Assembly: GCF_010672085.1 (NCBI RefSeq)
Contig: NZ_JAAHHT010000057.1
Span: 1 to 44,207, forward strand
Reading direction: 5' to 3'
Length of the DNA: 44,207 nucleotides
DNA from: Okeania sp. SIO3I5
GTDB taxonomy: Bacteria > Cyanobacteriota > Cyanobacteriia > Cyanobacteriales > Microcoleaceae
In this document: positions 26,947-36,183 of the stretch, piece after piece
Layout: each line of letters begins with the position of its first letter
Position numbering within the stretch: the first letter of the stretch is position 1
Program-made: the position numbers and the translations under genes
Notes under the pieces: model-generated
Database searches by the model: none
Seen by the model: only the letters and a program-made list of their open reading frames with translations
What the model was told of the DNA's origin: nothing

Positions 26947-29900
26947 TTATTGAGGAATAGAGATAGTAAACTTTACCCCCTGTTCGAGTTTGCTTTCTGC
27001 GCAGATCGTTCCTTGCAGTTTTTGCGTTACCAAATTATAAACTATATGCAGTCCCAAACCTGTTCCGCCTTGATTTCTCGCCGTTGTATAAAACGGCTCA
27101 AAAATTTTATCAAGCTCTGCTTCTGCAATACCGCAACCATCATCAGTATATTCAATCATTAATCTCTCTTTTTTTTGTTCTATTCTCCAATTTAATTCTC
27201 CACTTTTGCCATCAGGATAACCATGAAGCAGAGAATTGTTGGTTAAATTGGTGACGATTTGCGCCAATGCTCCGGGATAAGTTTTGATCTGGAGATTTTC
27301 ATCTCCTTCGATGTTCACTTCATGTCCCTGTTGTCGGATGTTAGGCATTAAACTGGTTATCACTTCGCTCACGTATCCTTTGATGGCAAAGCTACGCATT
27401 TCTAGATAGGTTTGATCGACAGCTACTTGCTTAAAACTGCCAATCAATTCCCCCGCTCGCTTTAAATACTGGCAAATTAGTTGGGTACATTCTTCGCTGG
27501 TTTCTATGTAATTGTTTAAAACAGAGCGCTTGATTTGCCCAGAAGCGATCGCCGAAGCCAATGCTTCAGTTTCGGAATTTAGGGTTGAGGCAACGGTGAT
27601 GCTGGTGCCAACTGGAGTATTAATCTCGTGGGCGACTCCCGCTACCAGACCTCCCAAAGATGCCATTTTTTCTGATTCTACAAGTTGTTTTTGAGTATCT
27701 TTCAGGTTTTGGAGAGCTTGGGATAATTCGGCAGTTCGCTCTTGTACCTTGATTTCCAAATTATTGTATAGTTGAGCATTTTCGAGGGAAATGGCTGCTT
27801 GAGAACAAAGCAAATTCAAGATGGCGATTCGATCGCTAGTAAATGCACCACTCACTTGATTGTTTTCCAAGTAGAGAATGCCTCGGAGTTTACCTCTGTC
27901 TATTAAAGGCAGACATAATATAGACTGGGGTTGATGTTTTTGGATGTATTTATCTCGGCTATAGTCGTTGTCTTCTTTGGCATTATCTAAAACCAGGTGT
28001 TCCCTTGTATTTTTGACTTGATTAACCAGGGTTAAGGGCACATTGTTACTTTCTTCAACCGGAATGCTGATTGCAGACATTTCTTCTTTTGTTGCGTGGG
28101 CGTTTAGCATGAGATTCTCTGCTTCCAAGAGCATGAGAGCAACGGTTTCAGCTCCAGCGGTTTCTTGGATGACTTGTATGAAATTGGTAATGGCACTCTT
28201 GAGATCAATTTCTTGGGAAAGGCTGCGGGATGCTTTCATTAGGCTGGCTAAATCTAACAGTTCTCCGGTGGAGGTATTGGTGCTAGAAACCGTCCCTTTG
28301 GTGAGAGTGGTAATTTTATCGTTGGCAGTGACGCCTAATTGTTGCCGTTGGAGAATGGGGAATAGCAGTTCGGGATAGCGTTTTTCGAGGTCATTGATTT
28401 TGGCTTTAGCTCCCCAAAGAGCATAGCAGTAATAAGCTTCTTGCATATAAACGCTTGCTACTTTTTCTTTGCCCCAGTCGAGATAAAATTTAGCTGCCAG
28501 TTCGTTACCAAGAGCTTCTTCTTGGATGTATTCGGTTGCTTTCGCTCCGGCAATAGCACGATCGTATAGCTCGATCGCTTCTAGTTTTTTTCCTAAAATT
28601 CGATGGCGTTCGGCTGCAATCAAATCGCATTTATGTTGAAAATTCATTGGTGCATGGGAAGCCCAATGTTCTTGCAATTCCCCTAGATTTTTAGCCACCC
28701 GTTCCCAGCCTTGAGAGGATGAGAGTAACTGATGCTGTAAACCAGCTAAAGTGGTTAAAGCATCGTAGAAATATAACCAAGGTTGAGTCATCATTCCCAT
28801 CGTGCCAACCAAGTATTTTTGGGCTTCAACAGCATAATTTAGGGCTGATTCGATATCTTCAAACAGATAAGAAAGCATCAGTTTATATAGGTTGAACATT
28901 GACAACCCTGCTAACTCATTTTCACGGGATAATTCAGTCAGCAATTCAGTTTCTCGGGCACGATCCTCACCCATCACACAGGGATCTGATGTAACCCCAA
29001 GCAAATTTAAACACACTTGTAGGTGCATTCGACACCACCTTGCTGGTATTAATTGATTTAACTGCACCAACCCCTGCTCGTAAGGATGAATTTCTTGCTG
29101 TATATCACTCAGAGATAAACCTACCAACAAAGAATGTAAGCCAAGGTTGTGAGCAGAATTTGCTGCCCATTCCAATTTGCCAGTCTCTAAGGCCAATACA
29201 TAGTTTTCCCGCATAGCAGGAACCGTTTCTCTGAGAGGAAACTTTCGTGGTAAAATACTAATTGCTAGAGTTACCATCATAGCTGCTTTAATAGGTTTGT
29301 CATCGAATTTAGAGACAATATCTAGGGCTAAGTGTCCTAATTGAGCGCCCTTTTCTACCTGTTTTAAAAGATTGCAATTGATGAAACTGTAATTGACATA
29401 AGCAAAGGCTGAAATTGGGGTGTTGCCATAGCTCAGGGAAAGGTTAACTATTTTGGCACTCAGCAAAACAAAGAGAGCGGTAGCACCCACAAGATAAGCT
29501 GGCAAAGTCATAAGATAAGCAATTTCAACGATCGCTTTCTGTTTTTCATCCCTCATTACGGGCAGCTCAACAAGTTCCCGAATCTCTCGCTCCCCAATCA
29601 GGTTGTCAATCTCCTCCACAACCTGTTGAATATCACTGTCGCTGGGGTTATCGGGAAAGGTTACTCCCAACTGTTGCAAGATTTTTTTGCCGATAGCAAT
29701 GGCTTCAGGGATTTGGTTTTGATAGGTTTTGGAGAGAATTCTCGTCTGATATAAATTCACATTATCAAGCACGGATTTAGATTTGGCGATCGCTGCTTCT
29801 ACAAACCCTTCCATTGTTTCAAACTCACCACACAAGGATGCCAATTCGGCAGCTAAATTGTGGAAAGCAAAGGTCATTTCATATTGCCTCTGCCAGGCAT

Positions 29901-32310
29901 TTTCTCCCAACAACGATAAACCAATGCTAGCATATTCGCGCCCGCCTTGATAAGCCGTCGCTGCCCTAGCTTTCCGACAGGCGACAAGATTAAGTCGGGC
30001 TAGTTCGTCTCGTTTGCTTTGGTTACTAATTAAAGTATTTCCATAGTTTAATTGACTGACTAACTCAAAAATTCGCTCTTCTCTAGCTTCCATCGGAACT
30101 TGTTGCAGCAACAGTTGTCCAATATGGTAGTGGGTTTTGGCTTTTTGGTCTTCTGGAATTAGGGAATAAGCTGCTTGTTGAACTCGATCGTGCAAGAATC
30201 GATACCCAACTTTCATAGCTTGAGTCTGGCTTTCTTGAAGGTTTCCTTGAAAAAACTTATACGCCTCGCTGATGGGGAGAATTAATCCTTCTTGCAACCC
30301 ATTCCAAAGCTCACTCGCTACTTCTTCTCGGGAATTTTCTCGTACAATTGCTAAAGTCTCCAAATCAAACTGGTTACCAATACAAGCTGCCAACTTCAAC
30401 ACCTGCTGCGTTGCTGTCGGCAACTTCTGCAACCGTCCCGCCATAAATTCCACGACATCATCAGTGAGTGCAGCATCTCGCACCTTGACTAAATCGCATT
30501 CCCAATATCCAAAATTGCGATTAAATACAATTAATTTATCTTGATACAACCCTTTCAAAAACTGTGTAGTAAAGAAGGGATTCCCCTGAGTCTTTTGATA
30601 AACTAATTTGGTGAAAGGCTGAGATTCTTCGACTAAGCATCTCAGGGTTTCTGCAACAAGCTGATTGATGTGATCTACAGATAAGGGAGCAAGAGTAATA
30701 GTAGAAATTACAGCCTTTTGCTTCTCCAATTCTGCTAAAGTCAACATCAGAGGATGAGCGGGGAAAACTTCGTTATCACGATAAGCTCCCAGAAGCAGTA
30801 GATATCCTGTTGTACTATTCCCCATTAGCACCTTCATCAGATTTAATGATGCTGAATCTGCCCATTGCAAATCGTCTAAAAAGATCGTCAAAGGATGTTC
30901 TTGAGTAGTGAAGACAGCAATGAATTTCTCAAAGAGCAAGTTAAAGCGATTTTGAGCTGCACTCCCCGATAATTCTGGTGCGGGAGCTTGTTCCCCAATA
31001 ACGCTTTCTAGTTCAGGGATGACATCAATCAGAACTTGTCCATTAGTTCCCACTGCTTCCAATATTTGAGTTTTCCACTCAAGCAATTTGGCATCTGATT
31101 CTCCCAAAAGTTGCTCCATCAAGCTGCGGAAGGCGATGACGAAAGCACTAAAGGGAATATTACGATTGAATTGGTCAAATTTTCCTTTGATAAAGTACCC
31201 TTTTTGCCGGACGATGGGTTTGTGAACTTCATTCACCACAGCGGTTTTCCCGATCCCAGAATATCCTGCTACTAGCATCAGTTCGGCTATCCCCCCCAAC
31301 CCCCCTTTGAAAGGGGGGAGAAGGAGGGGATTGGGAGTTGGGGGGGATGCTACTCTTTCAAAAGCATCCAGTAGTGCTTGGACTTCTTTTTCCCGTCCAT
31401 ACAGTTTTTCGGGGATTAAAAAGCGATCGCACAAATCCCGCTCTCCCAAAACAAACGCCTCAATTTTTCCCGTTTCTCGATCTTGCACCCAGCATTTTTC
31501 TAAATCGTATTTGAACCCGAGAGCGCTTTGATAGCGATCCTCGGCATTTTTTGCCATCAATTTCATCACAATATCTGTTAGAGGTTTAGGTATTGCTCTC
31601 TGGTGACTGATTGCAGGAGGTATTTTCGCGATATGTGCGTGGACAAGTTCGAGTGGATCTTTACTTTCAAAAGGGAGTTTTCCTGCCAGGAGTTCGTACA
31701 AGGTTACTCCCAAGGAATAAAAATCGCTGCGATAGTCTATGCCACGATTCATCCTTCCGGTTTGTTCGGGAGAAAGATACGCCAGGGTTCCTTCTAACGC
31801 ATTGGGAGTTTGCAAACTTTGGGTTTCTTTCGGGAGTAACGATGAGATACTAAAGTCGATTAATTTAATTTGTTTGGTTTCTGGATGAATTAAAATATTG
31901 GCAGGTTTGATATCTTTATGAACGATCCAATTTTGATGGAGATAGTGCAAGATATCTGCCAGTTGAAGAGAAATTTCCAAAACTTGTTTAATCGAGAGAG
32001 AGAATTGGCGCTGATATTCGGCGAGAGAGATGCTTCCTATATCTTCCATGATTAGAGCATAGCCATTATTGTAACGCAAGAGCGAGTCAGGTTTGACGAT
32101 ACCGGGGATGTCTAGATTTTTGGCAATGGCGTACTGATTTCTAAACTGCACTAATTCGTTAAAGGAAGGATATTCCTGACTCATCAATTTGATAACTATC
32201 GGTTCTCCATTTTCCACATTCTGACCTCGATATACGAGATTGCGAGCGCTTTCGTGAATAAGTTCAATGGCTTGATAATTAGCTATTTTAATTGTTTTTG
32301 TCTCCATCAT
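26947..32310 (-). CDS. Ser/Thr kinase-AAA ATPase-GAF-histidine kinase (HstK-type), paralogue
   Basis: This 1787-residue protein has the same layout as 14827-20247: Ser/Thr kinase (K41, HKDIKPAN 131-138, DFS 152-154), AAA/STAND ATPase (Walker A GYSGIGKT 349-356, IFLDDLQWAD), helical TPR-like middle, GAF (about 1355-1510) and histidine kinase with His1561 in GVAHEINTPVGTS, DDGCGI and GTGLGLHI. The N-terminal two thirds are clearly homologous; the transmitter belongs to a different subtype (HEINTP rather than HEINNP), so the C-terminus was exchanged or diverged separately. Two ATGs (32310, 32307) follow AGAGGAAC, matching the leader of the paralogue. A C/G repeat encodes about residues 322-343. 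Autophosphorylation sites are intact in both kinase types. Confidence 0.93.
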   Translation of the reverse strand: MMETKTIKIANYQAIELIHESARNLVYRGQNVENGEPIVIKLMSQEYPSFNELVQFRNQYAIAKNLDIPGIVKPDSLLRYNNGYALIMEDIGSISLAEYQRQFSLSIKQVLEISLQLADILHYLHQNWIVHKDIKPANILIHPETKQIKLIDFSISSLLPKETQSLQTPNALEGTLAYLSPEQTGRMNRGIDYRSDFYSLGVTLYELLAGKLPFESKDPLELVHAHIAKIPPAISHQRAIPKPLTDIVMKLMAKNAEDRYQSALGFKYDLEKCWVQDRETGKIEAFVLGERDLCDRFLIPEKLYGREKEVQALLDAFERVASPPTPNPLLLPPFKGGLGGIAELMLVAGYSGIGKTAVVNEVHKPIVRQKGYFIKGKFDQFNRNIPFSAFVIAFRSLMEQLLGESDAKLLEWKTQILEAVGTNGQVLIDVIPELESVIGEQAPAPELSGSAAQNRFNLLFEKFIAVFTTQEHPLTIFLDDLQWADSASLNLMKVLMGNSTTGYLLLLGAYRDNEVFPAHPLMLTLAELEKQKAVISTITLAPLSVDHINQLVAETLRCLVEESQPFTKLVYQKTQGNPFFTTQFLKGLYQDKLIVFNRNFGYWECDLVKVRDAALTDDVVEFMAGRLQKLPTATQQVLKLAACIGNQFDLETLAIVRENSREEVASELWNGLQEGLILPISEAYKFFQGNLQESQTQAMKVGYRFLHDRVQQAAYSLIPEDQKAKTHYHIGQLLLQQVPMEAREERIFELVSQLNYGNTLISNQSKRDELARLNLVACRKARAATAYQGGREYASIGLSLLGENAWQRQYEMTFAFHNLAAELASLCGEFETMEGFVEAAIAKSKSVLDNVNLYQTRILSKTYQNQIPEAIAIGKKILQQLGVTFPDNPSDSDIQQVVEEIDNLIGEREIRELVELPVMRDEKQKAIVEIAYLMTLPAYLVGATALFVLLSAKIVNLSLSYGNTPISAFAYVNYSFINCNLLKQVEKGAQLGHLALDIVSKFDDKPIKAAMMVTLAISILPRKFPLRETVPAMRENYVLALETGKLEWAANSAHNLGLHSLLVGLSLSDIQQEIHPYEQGLVQLNQLIPARWCRMHLQVCLNLLGVTSDPCVMGEDRARETELLTELSRENELAGLSMFNLYKLMLSYLFEDIESALNYAVEAQKYLVGTMGMMTQPWLYFYDALTTLAGLQHQLLSSSQGWERVAKNLGELQEHWASHAPMNFQHKCDLIAAERHRILGKKLEAIELYDRAIAGAKATEYIQEEALGNELAAKFYLDWGKEKVASVYMQEAYYCYALWGAKAKINDLEKRYPELLFPILQRQQLGVTANDKITTLTKGTVSSTNTSTGELLDLASLMKASRSLSQEIDLKSAITNFIQVIQETAGAETVALMLLEAENLMLNAHATKEEMSAISIPVEESNNVPLTLVNQVKNTREHLVLDNAKEDNDYSRDKYIQKHQPQSILCLPLIDRGKLRGILYLENNQVSGAFTSDRIAILNLLCSQAAISLENAQLYNNLEIKVQERTAELSQALQNLKDTQKQLVESEKMASLGGLVAGVAHEINTPVGTSITVASTLNSETEALASAIASGQIKRSVLNNYIETSEECTQLICQYLKRAGELIGSFKQVAVDQTYLEMRSFAIKGYVSEVITSLMPNIRQQGHEVNIEGDENLQIKTYPGALAQIVTNLTNNSLLHGYPDGKSGELNWRIEQKKERLMIEYTDDGCGIAEAELDKIFEPFYTTARNQGGTGLGLHIVYNLVTQKLQGTICAESKLEQGVKFTISIPQ
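31282..31348 (-). repeat. C/G-rich repeat in frame inside second giant kinase
   Basis: The plus strand has a CCCCCCCAACCCCCCTTTGA / AAGGGGGG palindrome followed by a GGGATTGGGAGTTGGGGGG stretch. It encodes SPPTPNPLLLPPFKGGLGG between the kinase and ATPase domains. Related intergenic copies are at about 33113-33145 and 33345-33374. Confidence 0.75.
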
Positions 32311-32795
32311 TTGTCTGGTTTGTTCCTCTTTGAGTCTAATTTTTCTAATCTTAATTAAGCCTACTTATTATATCTAGGACTTACGCCAAGAAACCCGGTT
32401 TCTAGGATAAATCCTTGTTTTGAGCAATAGATGTCTACGAGAAACCGGGTTGATGGGTTCACATGGCTTTAGTCCTGATATCATGTCCGGTTGAATTATA
32501 AATAAAGAGTCAGGAGTCAGGAGGGAAGATAAGAGAGTTCAAATGTATAAGGAGGAGAAAATTTTTTGATCACTTGTATTAAAAGGAAGTAATTTTGCAA
32601 TTACTATATAACCTGATTTGATATCAGTAGCAAATCAAGACTGCTTCAAAGTTACCTCATAAGATCAAATCTGGATAATTACTATACCTAAGTCCGCAGC
32701 GCCTTACACTCCGTGGAAGGTTTGCGCAGCATTCCGTAAGGAAAGCAATCTTTGGGTTTTAGGAGATTGCTTCCTTTCGTCGCAATGACGACTAT
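32311..32795. repeat. Repeat-filled gap upstream of giant kinase
   Basis: It holds TAGGACTTACGC (32375) with AGTCCTGA (32471-32478), AGAAACCCGGTTTCT (32389-32403, itself a palindrome) with GAGAAACCGGGTT near 32440, a Rep-C element (32479-32623), and a CGTCGCAATGACG-containing stretch near 32780. No coding region is seen apart from the doubtful small frame that follows. Confidence 0.65.
32479..32623 (+). repeat. Rep-C miniature inverted-repeat element
   Basis: Ends TATCATGTCCGGTTGAAT and ATAACCTGATTTGATA; interior with AGTCAGGAGTCAGGAGGGAAG and TTTTTTGATCACT as in 4506-4662. Flanks are TGA and TCA, so no exact duplication. Confidence 0.65.
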
Positions 32796-32978
32796 TTAAC
32801 CGGATTTTATATAATGAACCCGACTAAAACAAGGAAGATATTTGTCAATAATTTCATCTTTGATAATCTGCGTTTTCTCAGACAAGTTAATTTGCTGTAG
32901 TTGTTTACGCTTATTACGCTCTAACTCATACACACTGATAGCATCAATTAAATAGCTGAGTTCTACGTAATTTTTCAT
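32796..32978 (-). CDS. Possible small protein or gene remnant, 60 aa
   Basis: The 60-residue frame (MKNYVELSYLIDAISVYELE ... ) looks protein-like, with charged helices and no repeat in its first 50 residues, and AGGGAAAA sits about ten bases before the ATG. The last residues (YIKSG and stop) are encoded by a Rep-C-type end (AACCGGATTTTATATA inverse), so a longer gene may have been cut by that repeat. I do not recognise it. Confidence 0.3.
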   Translation of the reverse strand: MKNYVELSYLIDAISVYELERNKRKQLQQINLSEKTQIIKDEIIDKYLPCFSRVHYIKSG

Positions 32979-33717
32979 GTTGAAATTTTCCCTGAGTTCA
33001 TCATATTATTAATATATTTGTTTTTTCAGTTGAAGCAGTGATATGTATCCTCATAATCTGTGAGATTTGTCTTAGTAAATTAACTTCCCTGGCGGGAAGT
33101 CCCCCGTTGTCTATCCCCCCTAACCCCACGCATGAAAGGGGGGAGGGCAACGTCGTATGGGAAAGCCAGGGCCAACGGTTAAACGTCTCCACAAATAAAA
33201 TGTTCCGCTCCCCTTGACTTTCGAGGAGGTATTTGATTACATTACTTGTAATTGAACGTAAGTTCAACGAACACAGGGGGAGGACATCACCTCTGTCATG
33301 CGCAGCGGTCAGGGTTTCCCAGGCTGAAGAATCCCTATTTTTCCATCCCCCCTAACCCCCCTTTGAAAGGGGGAATAGAAGGGGAACGTCGGGAGTATGT
33401 CAATGAAATATATCAATAGTTATGATGATCTTAGTAAGATTTTCGGGTGATAATTTTCAAGTTTCTGTGTGATTGAACTCACTAAAAGAGGGAACAGGGA
33501 ACAGGGAACAGGGAACAGGGAACAGGGAAGAATAATTGATAATTTATCCCTATTCCCTCCATACCTATTCCCTCTTTACAGCGCTTTTCAGATCAATGAA
33601 CCACATCGTCACAACCAGAATTTTGTAGGGACGTTCCATGGAACGTCCCTACTGTGGTTTACCCAAATGAAAACTGCTGTAATCGATTGTTTAACCAGAT
33701 TCGATCTAAATCCTTCC
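32979..33717. repeat. Gap with C/G repeats, heptamers and a palindrome
   Basis: It contains two CCCCCCTAACCCC-type palindromic repeats (about 33113-33145 and 33345-33374), each followed by AACGTCG, GGGAACA heptamers (about 33484-33530) and a Rep-G element (33578-33680). Open frames here translate repeats and are not called. Confidence 0.65.
33578..33680 (+). repeat. Rep-G element with a 28-bp perfect palindrome inside
   Basis: Outer arms ACAGCGCTTTTCAG ... CCACA and TGTGGTTT ... AACTGCTGT resemble the third layer at 26372-26620. The centre (33625-33652) is a perfect palindrome starting GTAGGGACGTTCC, the end sequence of Rep-F. Confidence 0.75.
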
Positions 33718-35247
33718 TCACTCAGCCTCAATCTGTCGTACCACAGTCAACGCTGAATAAGACACTCCGGCGGTACCCTCTCCCGGATGAGTCGAATCTC
33801 CCACTAACCACAAATCCTGAATCGGAGTTCGATTAGCAATCCCAAAAGGTCCGAAAGTTGTCAGACGTTGACCAACACCACCAACAATACCTTGCTCCCG
33901 TGCCGTAAATTTGAGGAAAGTACGAGGTGTCCCTGCTTCCTGATGAACTATTGTTTCTGGTTTTAAATAAAAATATTCACTCAAACGAGCGATCGCTTCT
34001 TCGGTATATTTCTGCTTCAAATCCTCATAATTTTGGCAATGTCGCCAAATTTGAGTATCGGTAAAACTCGAAGCAGTAATTGTTGCTTTACCAGTGGGAG
34101 CGCGACCATCTCCCGGATGACTCACGGACACAAACAAGGAATTATTTTCTCCAATCGGACCATCATAATCATAGAAAAATTGTAAGTGGGGCGGACAGTT
34201 TGCCGGAATAGCACTTTCATCGACTGCTAAATACACCACAAATGCACCCCACGGCGAAGGGAGTTTATCAACTCGGCGTTTGTAACCAGGTATTGGGTGT
34301 GAGGTGTGTGGTTGATTTTCGTCTGCCACTAATTTCACTAAGTTTTGCACAGTGACATTTGCCACAACACGATCGGCAGTTTCTACCCAAGTTTCTCCAG
34401 TTTTCTGATTTCTAATTTTAACAGCATTAGCTTTGCCATTATCTACATATATATGTTCAACAGTATGACCCATGAACAATTTTCCTCCGTCTCTTTTTAG
34501 AGCTGCAACTAGGCGATCGCTCAAAACCTGCATACTTCCCTCTAAATGGTACAAACCTTGAGGAGCTTGAGAAACAGCTAGAGCTGTCGCAGCGTAAAGT
34601 AAAGCTGTTTCCTCCGTACCAACTTGGGAGTAAAGTTTCAGTTGTAAATCTAGAAAAGTTTTCAACCGTAGATTATCATTTAAGCGATACAACCGTAACG
34701 CATCCGCCACTGTCATTAAAGTAAATGGCACTGTAATTAGAGTATCCGGACGCAGTGCTTTTACTAACTGCCACACATCCCAAATATTTCGGGGTGGCAA
34801 AACTGGATCGCGCCCTTGAAACTTCCAACTTGCCTCAAACAACTTTGTCATTAATTGCCAAAAGGGTTCGCTACCGGGAAATTGCCGTTGTCTTTCTTCT
34901 TGCCATTTTTCGGGATCGCGCCAAACATTGATAGGTTCGGTTTCGCCAGGCAGAAATACGGCGCAGGCAGGATCGCAATAGGTGGCGTTCGGGATGTCTA
35001 TTTCCAATTCTGAGAAAATCCGGTGATGGATGCCATCGGGTTCTAAACCTGCGACTTGAGTTGCCCCAACATCAAAAGTAAAGCCACGCCGTTTGAAGGT
35101 TGAGGCGCAGCCACCAGGAATGATAGCTTGGTCAAATATCTGGACTTCGTAGCCTCTATGGGCCAGTAAGGCTGCTGTGGTAAGGCCACCAATACCAGCA
35201 CCACATACCACAACTTTTGATTTTTGTATAGTCTTTTTAGAGGACAT
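33718..35247 (-). CDS. crtD: Carotenoid C-3',4' desaturase CrtD
   Basis: This FAD-dependent carotenoid desaturase belongs to the CrtI/CrtO/CrtD family. It has an N-terminal dinucleotide-binding motif (VVVCGAGIGGLTTAALLAHR, about 12-31), PGGCASTFKRRGFTFDVGAT after it, and the family's C-terminal FAD motif LWLVGDSTHPGEGTAGVSYSA. The 509 residues fit the cyanobacterial CrtD group, which introduces the 3',4' double bond in myxol-type carotenoids (myxoxanthophyll) in the membrane. No other carotenoid gene is adjacent. Assignment to CrtD rather than another CrtI-like desaturase rests on overall sequence recognition and length. Confidence 0.85.
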   Translation of the reverse strand: MSSKKTIQKSKVVVCGAGIGGLTTAALLAHRGYEVQIFDQAIIPGGCASTFKRRGFTFDVGATQVAGLEPDGIHHRIFSELEIDIPNATYCDPACAVFLPGETEPINVWRDPEKWQEERQRQFPGSEPFWQLMTKLFEASWKFQGRDPVLPPRNIWDVWQLVKALRPDTLITVPFTLMTVADALRLYRLNDNLRLKTFLDLQLKLYSQVGTEETALLYAATALAVSQAPQGLYHLEGSMQVLSDRLVAALKRDGGKLFMGHTVEHIYVDNGKANAVKIRNQKTGETWVETADRVVANVTVQNLVKLVADENQPHTSHPIPGYKRRVDKLPSPWGAFVVYLAVDESAIPANCPPHLQFFYDYDGPIGENNSLFVSVSHPGDGRAPTGKATITASSFTDTQIWRHCQNYEDLKQKYTEEAIARLSEYFYLKPETIVHQEAGTPRTFLKFTAREQGIVGGVGQRLTTFGPFGIANRTPIQDLWLVGDSTHPGEGTAGVSYSALTVVRQIEAE

Positions 35248-35367
35248 AGGATAATTATTAACATTTTTTAACTAAATATTAATATAATCTGTCCTTCGAG
35301 TTAATGGCAAAATTTAGAATTTAGAATTCTGTTTTTGACAATTTTTTTTATAGGTATAAAAAAGCAG

Positions 35368-35431
35368 AGAAACCGGGTTTATATCAAATGCTCTACAATA
35401 CTAACATTGACCTTCCACAAACCCGGTTTCT
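35368..35431 (+). repeat. Rep-I inverted repeat, 64 bp
   Basis: AGAAACCGGGTTT (35368-35380) pairs with AAACCCGGTTTCT (35419-35431), with TATCAAATGCTCTACAATAC between. A relative at 20412-20568 is interrupted by Rep-F within the same middle sequence. Confidence 0.75.
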
Positions 35432-35461
35432 GATAATCAACAACAATTATCTGGATGATTG

Positions 35462-35588
35462 TAGACCATTTTTTGATATAGAAAATGATGGTTTTAGCAA
35501 TGTCTTTACTGCACAACGATTAGGATTATCTTCTGGTTTTTATACTATTAAACTAGCGATCGCTGATACGGACGATAACCTTCTATAG
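35462..35588 (+). pseudogene. Relic of a choice-of-anchor-like exported protein gene
   Basis: The translation RPFFDIENDGFSNVFTAQRL then GLSSGFYTIKLAIADTDDNL resembles the segment of choice-of-anchor/PEP-CTERM-type exported proteins that reads DGFSxVFTA ... NTIKLAIADxxDxxLDS. The frame stops right after DDNLL, with no start or domain before the Rep-I element. It is therefore probably the tail fragment of a lost gene. The match is by recognition only. Confidence 0.45.
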
Positions 35589-36074
35589 TTATAGGTTTAT
35601 TGGGAGTTTGTTTTGCCGATTCATTACTCAAGAAAAAATCAACCAAGTCTCATAACGAATATCTCTAAGAGTGTTAAATAATCTAGGTATAAATTATCAA
35701 TATTCACCGAAAAATAAAGGTTTAAAGGAGAAAGGAGAAAAAAGAAAAAAATTTCCTTTTTAACCAATCCTCTTCTGTTGAAGAAGAGGTAATTATTAAT
35801 TATTAATTGTTAATTATTAATTATTAAAGCCTCCTATTTTAAGGGGATAAAATAAAGAATATTTCTTATTTCAATCCCAATTGTTTCCTAGGTCATGCTG
35901 CGCAAACAGCTAGAGGTACTGTTAACTGATGTACTGACACTTCGTGAATAGGTTGTAAGATTTTATCGTAGGGGTTTGGTCTCCAAATCCCTTGGCGTTT
36001 GGGGAAGGGAGACGAAACCCCTACATTTTTTTGTCACAAATATTTCATATTGCTATATACTCAATTTAATAAAT

Positions 36075-36183
36075 AGACAACTCCAAAAATAAAAAATGAA
36101 ATCAATTCAAGATATGCAATAAACAATTTCATTCCCTATTCCCTATTCCCTATTCCCTATTCCCTGACTTCTGCAAGAAGTCT
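36075..36183 (-). repeat. Rep-D element providing the sulfotransferase stop
   Basis: It runs AGACAACTCC to GAAGAAGTCT-type end, with AAAATAAAAAATGAAA and TTCCCTA heptamers, as at 3160-3268. The stop codon and last nine codons of the sulfotransferase gene lie inside it. Confidence 0.7.

Larger units (their letters stand above)
35248..36156. other. Gap with Rep-I, a gene relic and repeats
   Basis: Contents in order: Rep-I (35368-35431), the coding relic described separately (35388-35588), TTAATTATTAAT runs with Rep-E blocks (about 35740-35930), an inverted repeat with GGGGTTTGGTCTCCAAA (about 35968-36025; relative at about 42928-42983) and Rep-D 36075-36183. Confidence 0.55.

Noticed and set aside
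33001-33267. 88-residue open frame on the minus strand
   Set aside because: Much of it translates C/G-rich repeat DNA (GLGGIDNGGLPARE); no RBS or recognisable domain.
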